The notes beneath the pieces were generated by a model that worked only from the letters and a program-made list of their open reading frames with translations, did not search any database and was not told the DNA's origin. The translations under genes and the position numbers were made by a program. Source: Thelephora terrestris (taxonomy: Eukaryota > Basidiomycota > Agaricomycetes > Thelephorales > Thelephoraceae). From it: DNA of 64,000 nucleotides. Shown in pieces: positions 20,903 through 33,600 of this stretch. The stretch is from assembly GCA_015956445.1 (NCBI GenBank), contig WIUZ02000017.1, positions 124,001-188,000 of the forward strand, in the 5' to 3' direction. The first letter of the stretch is position 1; every line of letters starts with the position of its first letter.

Positions 20903-22724
20903 TGAGGTTTCATCAGGTATGACCTAGAGAAAATGACGGCTTAGGTTTGCGGGTGACTTCCACCCCTTCAAAACACCACTTTTTTTTGCTCCCCCTCGTT
21001 CGAAGAAATAAAGCCAACTCTCATGCTTAGTTACGACCTGCGGTCTTACCGCATGCAATGAAATTATCTTGAATCCCGTTCGCTGTCCTGCGCAGTAATT
21101 TTGGACTGTACATCTGCCGGCCGTGATCAAATCCAGGAACACTGGTGGCGTCCATGCCAAGTAGGACACCCACGGAAGTTTTTTCTCCATTCAATATTCA
21201 TGCCACCGTGGGAACGCGTGTGCGGTGAACGACAGGATATTTCTGGTGGCTCAGCACCTCATTATGTACATAGACACCCACGTAACTTGGCTTCCCACGC
21301 CGATAACCATCCCTTCCGCCTCACCGTCGTTTCTGTCTCCCTAGGGGTGGCTGGTCAGCCACCCCGGCCGTCACTGGGTTTCGTCCACTACCGCCTCTGT
21401 GGGCACTAATAGGGAAACCGGCAGTCCCGGGTGGTGCCTATCTGTCTCCTTTCGTGGATGTGGACGCACAAACCCACCGACCGCGTAGATGGTGTCGATA
21501 TGAGTCTCGAAGCCATTGAACCGGTTGTCGGTGGTTTAATGGTGGGGCTCGGTGGGCTCGACAGAACTAGTTCTGACCAGCCCTGGTTGGACCAACGCCA
21601 ACCTGACACGAAGAATGCATGCCCTGGGGTGGGAAGGGACCAATGGGGTTGTATAAGAATGGCCGAACTTGGAGTCTTACCGGTCAGGACGTGCTTTTGT
21701 CGTTCCTTGAAGGATGAAGCAGAAAAGATACTCACGACACTGGATCGTGACGATTGCGCGGGCGCTGCTGGCTTTGATCCATGGTCGGTGACTTTACCTG
21801 GGCCGACCGAGATGACATCCACGGGATTTTGGACAGAGGTCACACAACTACAAGGGTGGAGTTTGATCAACTTTGGACTTGAGAGAACTCCCCAGATTTG
21901 GCGGGCAGTGGAGCGCCTATACACAATCAGTCACGAGAACTATGCTAGAGCGCCCCAGGCACTTCGATTCTCAGGGACCCTGGTGACGAAACCGTCGCCT
22001 GTCAACTACAGACTCTCTTTGATCAAGATAAAGAAGCTCGCAGACGGACGATCTAACGCGTGACGTTGGTGGTGGCTGGGTTTTCCGCTCCTCTGTCAGT
22101 AGATCCGATGTATTAACTAACTGTGTATTCCTGGGATGTATTATCGAAGTAGGGTAGTACTGAAAGCCTTGGTCATGTATCGCGGATGAAGATCGAGTGG
22201 GTAGTCAAAAGGTGAGTTAGGTACATGGTAAGCCTAGATAGATCAATACATGGCGCGTAAAGACATGGTATCGCAGGGGTACAGGGTGACGCAATGGGCT
22301 AGGACTCCAGCACAGCACGCAGGAAGGCCCTCTATAGTCATGAGAGGTTTGTTGTGGGCCATATACAGATAGCTGATAGCGTTGAAAGCGCGAAGTAGAG
22401 CAGGCGGAAGTGAGACCGGAGCTGGAGAGCAGGGGAACCGAAATGCGGAGGTGGGAGAAAGGGAAAGGAGAAAGCACAGAACATTCGTCGGAGTGTCGTC
22501 GGTAAAGGTCATAGTGTTCGGCATGAGATCAGTCGATATATCTTCGTGAGAGCATTGTTCGTCCTCGAGGAACCGGGGGAGGGTCGTCCAATTTGAGTGA
22601 GTCTAAGTCACGAGCCTAGCTCGTCGTTGATCTGGTTCGTCAGGTAAAGTGAGGCTATCGTCCACTGCGTGATAGCGTAACGTGAGACCCCAAAGGTTAA
22701 TGCGATAAGATCGTGGAAGAAGGC
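20903..22724. other. intergenic region with no accepted gene
   Basis: About 1.8 kb. A 210-codon plus-strand frame (21431-22063) and an overlapping 172-codon minus-strand frame (21924-21406) both begin at GTG, lack recognisable domains and cannot both be real. A minus-strand frame at 22524-22243 is 93 codons long with no motif. I do not support any of them as genes. Confidence 0.45.
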
Positions 22725-24254
22725 TTACACATTGACGGGTGTGGGGATAGAGAAGAAAGCGTTGGGAGGTGGCGTGTCATCTGGCGTGGTGGATCGCACG
22801 TTCGGGTTGACGGACGGTGACCGCATGGCCACCTGTGGTCCTGCAGCACCCGGCATCACCCCACCGGGGTATCTCGATCGAGAAGATGTGGGGATAACAG
22901 GCGGTGCTGACCCCGGCTCCGAGTCTTGTCCAGAGCTCCGCTGGGAATTCGAAGTCGAAGTCTGAGACTGGGACTGGGACTGGGACTGGGACTGGGAATG
23001 GGAATGTGACTGGGAATGTGACTGAGTTTGGGTCTGGGTTTGGGACTGGCTAGCTATTTGTACAGGCACCACGGCCCCAGGTATCGATGTCAACGCCTGT
23101 TGCGGACCGAGAGGAATCATAACGGGTCCGCTCCGCTGCGCGGGTATCGTCGCAGTTGGTTGTTGCCTGCTTTGGCCCGGCCTGCTAGGGTGGAACAGCT
23201 TCCTCCAGAACGGTCTCTTCTCCTTCGGTGGTGGGGGCGGCGGTGGGATGTTGGCCGGGTCGACGACGAGCGCCGTGACGGTTTGCATGGTGGGCGCCGT
23301 TATCGTATTCGCACCGGTAACCAACCTTTCCCTTTCCGCCTTCTTTTCCATGATCGCTTTCTCCCGTTCCTCGTCCTGCCTTCTCCATTCCTCGTGGGCT
23401 CTGTGGATATTTGTCCTCTCTCTATTGTTAATGATTTCGAGGGCCATAGATTTACTGGTAGGCGAAGGATGAGAAAGATGCGAGAACATATCTCTGTACG
23501 GCGCGTTGTCAAATATCTTCGGTGGAGGCGGCGGAGGTCCGGGTCTCCTCAAGTCAGGAAGTGGTTCGAATGGCTTGAACGGAGGAGAACGAAGGGTAGA
23601 AGTCGGAGTGGACGACGTAGGTTCAGGAAAATGTCGGGACGGTATAACTGCAGGGTTAACCGGGTGAACAGGTGGGTGTGACTGGCTGGGTCTCCGATGA
23701 TGGATCTGCGAAGGGTGATGAGGATGGTATCCCGAATGCGGAGGTCGCCTCCAGTGCCCCGAGTCCGTCGTGGGCGAGGGTGCGTCGTGAGGAACGACAG
23801 GAGGATTGACCGAGGGAGGGATGTAGCCGTCCGGGATGCGAAGGCTTGAGTATTGCGCCGGCACTGGAACCGGCATTGAAGGGTTTCGCTGGAGATCGGG
23901 AGGTCTCTGGTACGCCGCTGTGATTCCGGACAGTGTTCGTGATTAGAGATAGACTTTCGGCAGAGAGAACGAGAACTGACGGTATATGTTTGGAGTGGGA
24001 GGTTGCTGCCCTCTGGGACTGACGTAGGCACTGTACCAAACCTCCTGGCCCCTGTGACGGTCTCTGCCATTACCGAACCGGAACCATTTCTTCCTTCTCC
24101 TGGGCATATCGTACGAGGGCAGAGTAGAGCCAGTACCGGTCCCGCCAGAGTTCGCGTTGGTCATTTGCGACGGAGGCGGAATGACAGGACCAGTGAAAGG
24201 ACGATAATCGTAGTGGCGTGACTGAGAGTACTGCGTCGAGCTACCATTCCCCAT
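22725..24254 (-). CDS. disordered proline-rich protein with predicted N-myristoylation
   Basis: Two exons, 24254-23981 and 23917-22725; 1467 nt, 488 aa. It begins MGNGSS, which fits the N-myristoylation rule (Gly2, Ser at position 6). A basic patch PRRRKKWFRF follows at about residue 50. Myristate plus basic patch suggests membrane-surface attachment; this is inference. The rest is Pro/Ser/His-rich with polyproline runs, a charged coiled-coil-like helix (REKAIMEKKAERERL) and a second basic aromatic motif KRPFWRKLFHPSR. A long SQ/TQ/SH run is encoded by a hexamer repeat near 22961-23049. No domain was recognised. It lies 230 bp downstream of, and in the same direction as, the 1061-aa gene. Confidence 0.72.
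22961..23049 (-). repeat. (CCCAGT)n-type repeat encoding Ser-Gln
   Basis: Tandem TGGGAC/TGGGAA/TGTGAC hexamers on the plus strand read GTCCCA-type units on the minus strand and encode alternating Ser with Gln, Thr or His. In frame within the 488-aa protein. Confidence 0.85.
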
Positions 24255-24483
24255 GTCGAAAACTAGCTGAAACGCGTTCAGAGCGTGGTGTGATCGTCGA
24301 CAAAGTTCAACAAGCACCACGTGCTCCGTCGCGTCCAGCGTGGATGAGTGCACGTCAATAAAACATAGAAATGATGAGCATACTGTTCTACCTAGCATGG
24401 AATGTTACAACTATGTACTATCGTAGATCCTATACCGTACCAACCCCATCCCGCCAATGCTACCGAAACATAATCCAACCACA

Positions 24484-27400
24484 TCACACCATAATCAAAT
24501 TTTCGGTCTGACCGTTGACTGTGGACTCTCCGCTCCCACCATTGCCCACAGCCATAGGGAGTTTACCAAAGGTTTGGGACAAGAGTAACTCGACTCGACT
24601 CCTGTCGTCGTTCAATCTCTTCATCTCTTCCCTCCACCGGTTCTCCCTCTCTTCATAGATGTTACCTAGCGCGTCGAGGCTCCCCAGAGCGGCCTCTAAA
24701 GCCCTCCTCAAGTCCTCCTCGCGGCTCTCCGAAGATCCGACGTCCGATTGTCCCATACTGTCCACAGAGACCGAGCCAGATCTGGAACGAAGGCCCAATC
24801 GATCGATGAGGGACATCCCGTGGTTGACCCGAGAAACCTTTCGATGCGTGGCCACGTGTCGGAATGACCTGCGAATGTTCGAGACGGGGTCGCCGCCAAA
24901 AAGAGCAGGGTCTCTACGGACTGATCTCGACATGAGCGAGTATAGCTTTCGAGTGTGCTGTGGGGCCGCAACGAGGATCATAGTTGTATCCGTTTGTCTA
25001 TCAAGCGCGTTGAACTGCGAGGTGTGATAAAAAATCGTCCATAGAAACGCAAGTCTGGAAAGCAAAACGCACCGCTTCAGTGAGAGCTTCCCACTTATTT
25101 TCCCACCGCCTCCTCCTCTTATTATCGTCCCTCACATAAGAAGGATGATAGGGGAGGTCCAACAAGTCATTACCATCGTCTTCTTCCTCATCCTGGTCGA
25201 TCCAATCAGCATCGTCATCAATATCTCCTGCGATCTCCTGCACCGCATCCGCCACGTCCTTCACTTCCACTTCTTTCCCAACTCCGTTCACACCATTGCC
25301 TCCCCACTTGTCCGTGTCTCCCTCAACGTGTGTATGGACCTCCTCACCAGCTGTCTCCTCACCAGGATCCGTCATCTCTGGGCTTGTGTCCCTGGGTTGG
25401 GTAGAGTCGACCCTGGGGGGGACGAGCTTGCTCCTCGATCTTCCACCGTTCATCAACCTCTCCTGGACAGCTTTGAGATTCACGGATCTCTCCCTCTTCC
25501 TCAGCTTGCTTTGGGGAACTTTGGCCATCGAAGGGGGGAGCGGGAGTTGAACCGGCTCGTGGCTCGGGCTGCTCCTGAGGCTCATCGTCGAGTCCGCTCC
25601 CCGCCTCATGCCCAGCCCTAATCCAGGGTACCCACGCATTGTTGGCACAAATGCCCACGGGTTATAACCGGGCGCAGGGAACGGGGTGGAAGAAGGCGAA
25701 AAGGTAGAATCCGCAGACGATGCTGCGGCATTGTTGAGCGCGTACATCTGCATCTGCAATGCCATCTGTTCTCGAATCACGTTAGGATCGTTAGGATCAT
25801 AAGCGATAGAAGGCGTCCTCGCAACGGTGTAAGCGTTTCTAGGAACATGAGAGAACGGGTGCGGGTAGGGCGAGCCAACGGCTCTGTGTGGTTCAAGGTC
25901 GTACCCTCCGCCAGCTAAGTGTATAAGCGGAGAAGGCGAAGGAGCTGTGGTTTGACTGTGAGGGGTGGGGGGAATTGGAGCTTGAGGTCGATTACCAGGT
26001 GACTGAAGGAAAGACTGAAGGTAGGCAACAGCGGGATCATAATAATCTTCTGGATAAAAGTGGTGTTGATGTGTGGCAACAGGTGGCCCCCGGGGGTTCT
26101 GACCCTGGTTTTGACGCACGGTTCCAGGATGACTTTGATTGTCCTGAGCCTGTTGAGAGGCGAGCTTGTCGTCCTTGTTCTGGGGTGGCGCGATGGGAGG
26201 AATGCGAGGAGGGTTGGCGGTGGTAGTGGATGTTGGGGTGGTCGCCATTGAATTAGGCACTACTCTCTGTTTGTTATCCACAGCCTGGCCAAACATCTGC
26301 TCGAATCCACGCATGTTGAGTTGGTCGGTAACAGCGCCTCGTGGGCGGGACCTGAGCGTCGTCTGATGGTAATCAGGCCGCTGACTCATATCGGGTAATG
26401 CGACGGAGGGAGACCGCGGTGTGAAACCAGACGAGGAGGACTCATCCCGTTGTTCCGACTTGGCGACGTGACTGTCATCCTCATCACTTAAATCCTCGTT
26501 GAGCGTAGCAGAATCATCGTCATCGACTCTTCGGCCGGCGCTATCACGCCCTCCTCGAGCCTTCAAATCATAACCGGGTCGACCTTCAGGGTAAACATCC
26601 GAAGAAGGGGTGGGGGAACCGTGGTGGTGGGCGCCATAATCGTCATGGTGGTCTTCCGGCTCTTCCTGTAACGGAAGAGACCTATCCGGACTCTTGGCTT
26701 TCACGGAATGTAAGGGGGGAGTGGAATTGGATAACTTGGTTTGATTGGATGCAGGTGAGATCGTCTCAACTTTTCGCAGGCCGGATGGGGTGGGAACGCG
26801 AGGCTGTGGATAATCGTAATGGGAATACGGTTGAGGAGAATCAGTCCTCAAAGGGTAAGAGGGAGATCTGCGGTGTTCCGGAGTCCGGGAATGCGGGGAA
26901 CCGTTAGAGGGGATTGAGGGAATTGAAGACTGAGAGGTTCGATCTCCTCGGGGTTTTCTGGTGTTGGCGCCGGTCTGCGCATTTTCAATAAAATCTTTGG
27001 GGCTCATTCTCTCCGGATTATTTCTGACGAGCCGTTGTACGGGCATGTCTTTCGGAGGGGAAATTGGGCCGGATTGAGCGCCGCCGGCGTACGCCACACC
27101 ATGCTTCCCACCCGGGCTGGATAGCTGGCTTTGGTCAACGCGCTCCACATCACCAATGAAATCGTCAGCCACATTCCATTGCTCCTCATTCGTCTGGTAT
27201 CCATCTTCGGCCCCCGGGAATTGCTGACTGAGGAACTGAGGAGGTGGACCGCGGGGGATTGGTCGATGGGGAGGATAGTGAGCAGGACCGTGGATATTCG
27301 GCTGACTGAGTGAATGTTGTGGAGGGGGTGGCATCTGGTGATGGATATTCGGTTGGCTAATGGTGTGGATACCTGGACTAGGGCGGCGATCTGGGAGGAC

Positions 27401-27870
27401 CTCGAGACGTTCTCGGCCATCGTGTGGGGATGATGTTATCTTTGTTGTCAGTGTCGTGGGGGAAATCCGTGACGGCTGAGGGGACCTGCGAGATTGGCGA
27501 GATCCGGAGGATGATGTAGGACTGGGAGGCTGACGGATGGGCTGCTGTTGGTTGTAACTCTGTTGAATCATTGCCAGATGATGTTTCTGCTTCTCCCTGA
27601 CCGATAATGCAGGTGACGGGGTGGATTCTCTCGGAGGGCCGTTATAACCTACGAGAAAAGGAGGACGTGGATGAGAACACTCGATGGCAAGGAAAAGGGA
27701 GGGTGACGATGCCTTTCGCTTCGGTTGGGGTATTTGGACTTTTGGATCAAAGTTCCCGAAGCGCTCAGGCGATCTCAGGCATTGGACGTACCTTGAGTGG
27801 AAGGATTTTTACCAAGGGAAGGACTGAGAGTGATTTTCTTCACTATGCGCTGGGAGAGCTGCGCGGGCAT
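24484..27870 (-). CDS. large uncharacterised disordered protein (1061 aa)
   Basis: Three exons: 27870-27792, 27648-25073 and 25014-24484; 3186 nt. The first exon is short and gives MPAQLSQRIVKKITLSP; it was found by frame and splice signals. Residues about 30-830 are Pro/Ser/Gln/His-rich with no fold. The C-terminal third is denser: an acidic run (DDDADWIDQDEEEDDG), then a basic helix with RRRWENKWEALTEAFNALDRQTDTTMILVAAPQHTRKL spread over residues about 865-905. This is followed by an Arg/Ser stretch and a coiled-coil-like helix before the end. The conserved-looking C-terminal block suggests a fungal family I cannot name. Confidence 0.72.
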
Positions 27871-28568
27871 TGGGACGAAGGTGAGATGGGGATCTGAGTG
27901 GACGGAAAAGACGGTTTTAGTGAAAGAGGCATCACCTGTTATCCTCGTGAGATCAACGTGTTCGTCGCAGGTGTACGAGAAAAAAACGAAGAGGAGGATA
28001 GAGGGTAGAGATCAAAGACGAAAGCGTGTTGGTACAACGAGGACGGTTTAGATTTGTACCCAATAAAGGTATCAAGCCTCAAGGCGAAATCATTTCCGAA
28101 CAATGGGGTCATAGCCCGACGACGCCCCCTCCCAGGCAACTCGGTCCGATACGTAAGAGGCGGCCTTTGACTGCGGTTCTCAGTCGCAGCAGGCCACAGC
28201 TCAAGCCAAGGCGACATTGACTGGTAGCGGACGACGAGGAGGAGGAACAAGGGAGGGATGTGGTTCCCAGTTCAGTTACGGTGACGGAAACGTTACGCTT
28301 TACTTTCTTTTTCCCTTTCCCTATGCACTCTAGTCTCTAACATTTAGCCATCGGCCTCATGTTATCCTGCACAAGAAATGAAATGACGAATAGCTATCGG
28401 CCACCTTGTCATCACAGCTCAACACCGCCCAACTGTCCCAATTGTCCCCCTCATTTCCACCGAGCGGCCTCTGCCTAGAAATACTTCCGGATCCTGACCA
28501 AGAACACATGTGAGAAATTGAGCGGAGGCAAACAGCATCCGACGAAAACTCACCTTCTCGAAAAGGCA
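27871..28568. other. divergent intergenic region
   Basis: About 700 bp between the 1061-aa gene and the AlkB-like gene, which face outward. Presumed to hold both promoters; no coding content is supported. Confidence 0.5.
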
Positions 28569-29579
28569 ATGCACACTGTACTAGACGAACCCTCGGGCGG
28601 GGTTGCCGATGAGACGCACAGCGATGGAGGGGGGGACGACCTCTCGGATTTCGATTCCCTCTTCGATGAGCCGATGGGGCAGAACGTCCACGAGACCACT
28701 GTATGGAAACAGGACCCTGCACGGCGTTCACCACCACGACCGGGATCCCCAAACTTTGTCCCCGGTCTATACTTCCATTGGCCAACCATCACCGTTCCGC
28801 CCGATCTCGAGCGTCAGGTCGTTGTGGGTTGCCTGACGTCCTGGTTTCTCAACCCACCCAGAGACCACGACTCACAGCTGGATCTCGATTCGTTCCTGGA
28901 AGCCTCCTCTTTCAACGACGTCAATCAAGTCATGCTATTCAACCGCGCAGACGGCGTGCACCAGCCAACGCCACCAACTCTTTCTACTGCACCCGTTTGG
29001 CTCCCGTGCCTCACCAGCCTCCTCGCTTACGTCTCGGAAGCTTTGGCCCCACCCGTCTTAGATATCAGCACATGGGACATCCTCTTCTCTCCAGAACCGT
29101 CCAATGACCCGGGGGACGCCCCGGATGTACCTGGTGGAACCGAGCAATCCGGCAAAAGATCTCGACAAGCGATAATCAACCTTTATCACCCGGGAGAGGG
29201 CATATCTGATCACATTGATTTGCTCGGCCGCTACGACGATGGCATCGTGGGTGTTAGTCTCATCAGTGGCTGCGTCATGAGGTTTGGAAAGCCTGATCAT
29301 GGTCATCATCGCGATCCGCTATCGCACCAGGATCATCAGTATACCAATTTATATCTCCCCCCACGGAGCGTCGTCGCTCTTGTGGGAGATGCAAGATATA
29401 AATGGACACATGGGATACCTTCACGTCGGTTAGACCTCGTACAGGAGCAAAGCAGACACGACCCGGAAAGGTCGACCTGGCTAGATAGACAGCTCAGATT
29501 AAGCGTGACTTTCCGTTGGTTGTTACCCGGAGCTGACACTGTAGGATCGACCGACAGTCCAAGCATACCTTCAAATTGA
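28569..29579 (+). CDS. AlkB-like 2-oxoglutarate/Fe(II) dioxygenase
   Basis: 336 aa from the first true ATG at 28569; the frame is open upstream to 28518 but only through a TTG. The catalytic half contains the iron ligands HID in HPGEGISDHIDLLGRYDD and the distal histidine in YKWTHGIPSR. The 2-oxoglutarate-binding arginines lie in RLSVTFRWLLPG. The order LYHPGEGISDHID...GSVVALVGDARYKWTHGI is that of AlkB homologues that demethylate nucleic acids or proteins; the substrate cannot be told from sequence. The N-terminal 60 residues are acidic and probably disordered. It is convergent with NEDD8, with 109 bp between the stops. Confidence 0.85.
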   Translation: MHTVLDEPSGGVADETHSDGGGDDLSDFDSLFDEPMGQNVHETTVWKQDPARRSPPRPGSPNFVPGLYFHWPTITVPPDLERQVVVGCLTSWFLNPPRDHDSQLDLDSFLEASSFNDVNQVMLFNRADGVHQPTPPTLSTAPVWLPCLTSLLAYVSEALAPPVLDISTWDILFSPEPSNDPGDAPDVPGGTEQSGKRSRQAIINLYHPGEGISDHIDLLGRYDDGIVGVSLISGCVMRFGKPDHGHHRDPLSHQDHQYTNLYLPPRSVVALVGDARYKWTHGIPSRRLDLVQEQSRHDPERSTWLDRQLRLSVTFRWLLPGADTVGSTDSPSIPSN

Positions 29580-29688
29580 ATACCGGACATTTGGAATAGT
29601 ATTCCCCACGGGGCGGCTTGTAATGTGGAACACAGTATTGCAATCGTATCTTCTACATCCCTGTCGCACGCCGTCTTGAACAAAGCCA

Positions 29689-30277
29689 CTAGACCATCCC
29701 ACCACGAAGCGCGAGAACCAGATGCAGGACGGCCCCAGGAACAATATTATTCTCACTTGCTTGGGTCGTGTCCTGCCTGCAAAAGGTCTATCGTCAGCTT
29801 CGCGCCACACAATTCGGCGTGAGTACGCACATTTGCCTACCGCCGAAAATCAACCTCTGCTGTTGTGGCGGAACGCCCGATTGTTCCTCGACCTTCTTCT
29901 TGATATCCTCAATCTGAGTGCCAGCGGAGGGTTATAAACAACTTCACGATGCGCGCCGGAGGTTAGATAGACCTGTGAAACCACGTACCGTATCTTTTGG
30001 CTCGATATCCAGCTCGATCTTTTGAAACGGAAAGGGCGAGAGTGGCAAGTCAGTCCTCGTTGTAATCTCTCTATCCATCGCGAACGCATCGCGTAAAGAA
30101 CCCGGCCGTCGGGATATATATCAGATAACACGTACTTCTTTGCCGGTGAGAGTCTACCGTGGATTAACGGAGATCAGAACGTGTAAGGATTCTACATCGA
30201 GGCCACCAGCACCACTTGATACCGAAGCGATCAAGGGTGTGGCGTATAGGTGTGCGTACCTTGACTTTGATTATCAT
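29689..30277 (-). CDS. RUB1: ubiquitin-like protein NEDD8/Rub1
   Basis: Modifier conjugated to cullins to activate SCF-type ubiquitin ligases. Five exons: 30277-30260 (18 nt), 30153-30136 (18 nt), 30018-29989 (30 nt), 29913-29831 and 29776-29689; 237 nt, 78 aa. The protein starts MIIKVKTLTGKEIELDIEP, has QQQRLIFGG and ends in [10 protein letters not shown] plus a two-residue Met-Val tail. Ala72 in LALRGG distinguishes NEDD8 from ubiquitin, which has Arg72. The Met-Val tail must be cleaved to expose the diglycine. The first 22 residues are split over three tiny exons, so no long ORF reveals the gene. Confidence 0.95.
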
Positions 30278-30639
30278 GGTACGAGGCGGTTTCGGGTTCT
30301 GAGTCTACGAGCGAGGATGGATGGTACGGAGGTGAGGGTCGGATGTGACGATGTGCCGAGGGGCTGATAGACGATTCCCATCTGACTCCGCTGATTCCGG
30401 CCCGCGATGCGAGTGTGATCGGCCCGCGTGATCCACAACGTTGAGCTTTTGTGACATTCACAAACGCTTCACGTTGAACATTGGAACGAGGTAAGCCGGA
30501 TGGCCCTACCCGTTACACAACTCCCTACTGCATATGGCAATGTATTGGAGATGGGATGTCGTCAAGGTCATAAATCAATTACAAGAAAGGTCGTACACGT
30601 CTATTAATGATCACACCCTCCAGAACCACCCACACGATT
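30278..30639. other. intergenic region between NEDD8 and synaptojanin-type gene
   Basis: 360 bp on the promoter side of NEDD8. No coding content is supported. Confidence 0.5.
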
Positions 30640-33600
30640 CTATGAAGGTTTTCTTGCTCGCGAAGGTAATGGAGGCGGTTTATCCACGATCACAGGTACA
30701 GAAAACTGAGCAGGAGCTATCGGATCCTGCAGAGCCGCGGTGTACAGCTCTTCGTCAGAAAACGAAGGAGAGGAGGATAAAGGGGAATCCGTCGGCGAGT
30801 CGAATGGGTTTGAAGACCGATATCGTGCTTCCTCCGCTTCCGTAACGACGAAGATACCGTTTGGATGGTCTGTAGATCCGGGATTTGAGATATTTGTAAG
30901 GTATCGGGATGACAAGTCGTTTGTGATACGTACCTGGGCGATCCCACCATGCAGTATCTTCCGAGCTAGGCGGCGGCACTGGATGGCTCATCAGATCATG
31001 AAATCTCAGCACAAAGTGGAAGCACACACAGTCATTCGTTGACGGATGCAAAGTCAGAGCCGCCAATTTCTCATCCAACTTCTCATCATTGGAGGTTGAT
31101 GTCACATTCTCCAGAAGCAACCTCGCCAGCGCGTCCTGCTTTACTTGGTCAACGACCCATACCACCGTTCGGAACAACGCAAACACAGGTCGGTGATCGG
31201 AACTCTTCAGCTCAGCGCGATTATACACGGTGAGATCCAGAGATCCCTGATACAGTATACGATCTGGATGGCCCGTGTCATGTTCGTTCCGCGAGGTGAG
31301 AGGTTCGTCGTGACATACCTGTCCAAGCTGGAATGCGCATCTTTTCACTCGTGTCATAATTATCAGTCCCAATATCGTATCGGTAAGTGGGTCGGAACAG
31401 AAGGGGCCCTTCTTGGTATCCAGCAAATGCGATTCCGGAATCCATGGCATGCCTCAACTGAAGAGGAATCAGAGTTACACCCATACAGATGGCTAGGATC
31501 TCACCTGATCCGCAGCGAGGAGTCCGTCTAATTCTTCACGCTGCACCAATGAACGAACTACATCATTCTCAAGATCTATTCGGTAGTTGGTATCGGCTAG
31601 CCAAATTACGTTCCTTATGAAACACCAGTCAATCAATGCGCAGGCCGGGAGGAGGGAATGACTCACTGGTGGCTTGCGATCATCTTTCCCTTCTGAAAGC
31701 GGAGTTGATTTACAATCGTTCTGCAGTCAGAATTCCGCTCTTCCACGTTTGAATGTCCAGCCGCGAGGTGGGCCGTGATGAAGCAGAAATTCGTGTCGTG
31801 GTACTGGAGGCGAAGCGCAACTGCTCCTTTATTTCCAGACATCCCTCGTAGTCCTGTCTGTGTGCGGCAGAAATGGATCAACACAAAGTACCAGGATTCT
31901 TACCCTGAAATTCACCTTCTGGGCCGCACCTTCTACATTCCGTATCACAGAGGTCAATTCTGACTTGACAAAAACCATCAAGGCAGTTCCCACAAGCTGG
32001 AATGTGTTCAACGTCCGTACAAAAGGAGGAGAAGAAACTAATTTACCTGTTCACTTCGAAGTAACACGTAGTCACACGTTTTGTTCCCTCTCCGGTCGAA
32101 CACATCCATGAGCTTCATCTCCCACACGCGCCTACCGCGGTAGAAGGTGAGTAAGAATAAAGCTGTATCACTTGTGCACGAACCTCTTCTCTGGATCTGT
32201 CTGTAATATTTGCTGCGCGGTGAGAGGGACGATCTCCTGGAATCCCAAAACGAACATATCCGGTCTAAGCTTCGTCAATTCAAACGTACATCAACGGATT
32301 TGAAGGGACACAAACTCCATTTCTGTGGGTGGATACGATTAATAAGCAGGCTATAGATGACATGAGGCGTACCAGGGCGTGGAAATAGCCAGGGCATCAG
32401 TGACTCGGTGGATGGCGGCTGGGGAATACCCAGGAGGAACTTTGAGATGGAATAGTATCCCAAGCGGGGAGATGCTCACCCGGCCATTGAGATTCCAGGT
32501 ACCAGCAAATATCGTACACTGTTTTGGTGAGGAATACTCCGTTCGTCTACCAAGACGTGAGTACAATTGAAATCTGCCCGGTTCGTTGAGGGATACCTCT
32601 GTTCCAAAGCTACCCGGACTGTATCATGAATTGGATCAAATATCGTTACAGGTCGCGAGTCGCTGAGATTTCCCTGGAGATAAATGTTAGCAGGGAGGCA
32701 GATAAGTCAAGAACGGGACGTGCCAAGAGCGTGTCAATCGCAATTTGCTTGCTCTTGTCTTGGAAGTTGTTGATGTACGCCCTCGATAAGCTCTTTGTCG
32801 TATCAGAAAGAACTCCTTCGCGTCCTTGTTAGCTAACACCAGAAGCCCATAAGGTTTTGGTTTTTTCCCCACCGGCCAATGTCCGCTTCCCACTTCTGGT
32901 AAAGCTGGTGTTCAGTGCCCCAGTGCCAGCGTAGATTTTGGACAGGGCGTCTCCATTTTCTGCCCACAACTCGCGATGATAAGACCACAGGCTCCCGGAA
33001 TGTATCCACTCGCGGCGTATCAATTGCAGATATTGCTCGAGGGCTGTCCTTGAGATGATATCTTGAACAAAATTGGTTCGATCCAGACTGCGATACAATT
33101 AATGGAACGTCCTCATCGAGGAGGAAAGACGCTTGCCAGTCCAGACAGTTGGTTCGGAAGACACCCTTCTGACCAATTACGACTTCATTCAAAGAAATAT
33201 CACACATCGTGAACCCGAACCGGTCAATGTTTTCAGAGATGACGTCCATACGTCTGCGGGAACCTTCAGCGATAATCAAGTTCAAGCAAGAAGGAAGCAT
33301 ACTTGAGATCTCGAAGAACACTCTCATGTCCACCCAACCGGACGGCATTATGGAAGTCAAAGTGTGTTATACCAATATCAGAACCCCATATAGACTTTGC
33401 AGCTTGTAAATGCTTCGCGTAAGCGTGCGAGAGGCTTGCTTCCGCATCCTTGGTTCCGAGGAGGTTGATCGCATGTACGGAGCCGTATTCGTCGATTATC
33501 TGTGCGAAATGACGATCAAAAGCTGGTTGCGAAGCGGTTGGTCTGGTGATCTGGATCCGTTGCCCAAATGTCTGTAAACCTTGCTGCTCCCAAAATACTG

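Noticed and set aside
21406-22063. Overlapping long frames on both strands (210 codons plus, 172 codons minus)
   Set aside because: Both start at GTG, show no domain, signal or splice structure, and mirror each other; most likely chance in GC-balanced sequence.
22961-23049. Hexamer repeat as a possible CRISPR-like or regulatory array
   Set aside because: It is an in-frame coding microsatellite with no spacers.
1-30277. Functional cluster of GRR1 and NEDD8 (both SCF pathway)
   Set aside because: They are 28 kb apart with many unrelated genes between; probably coincidence.
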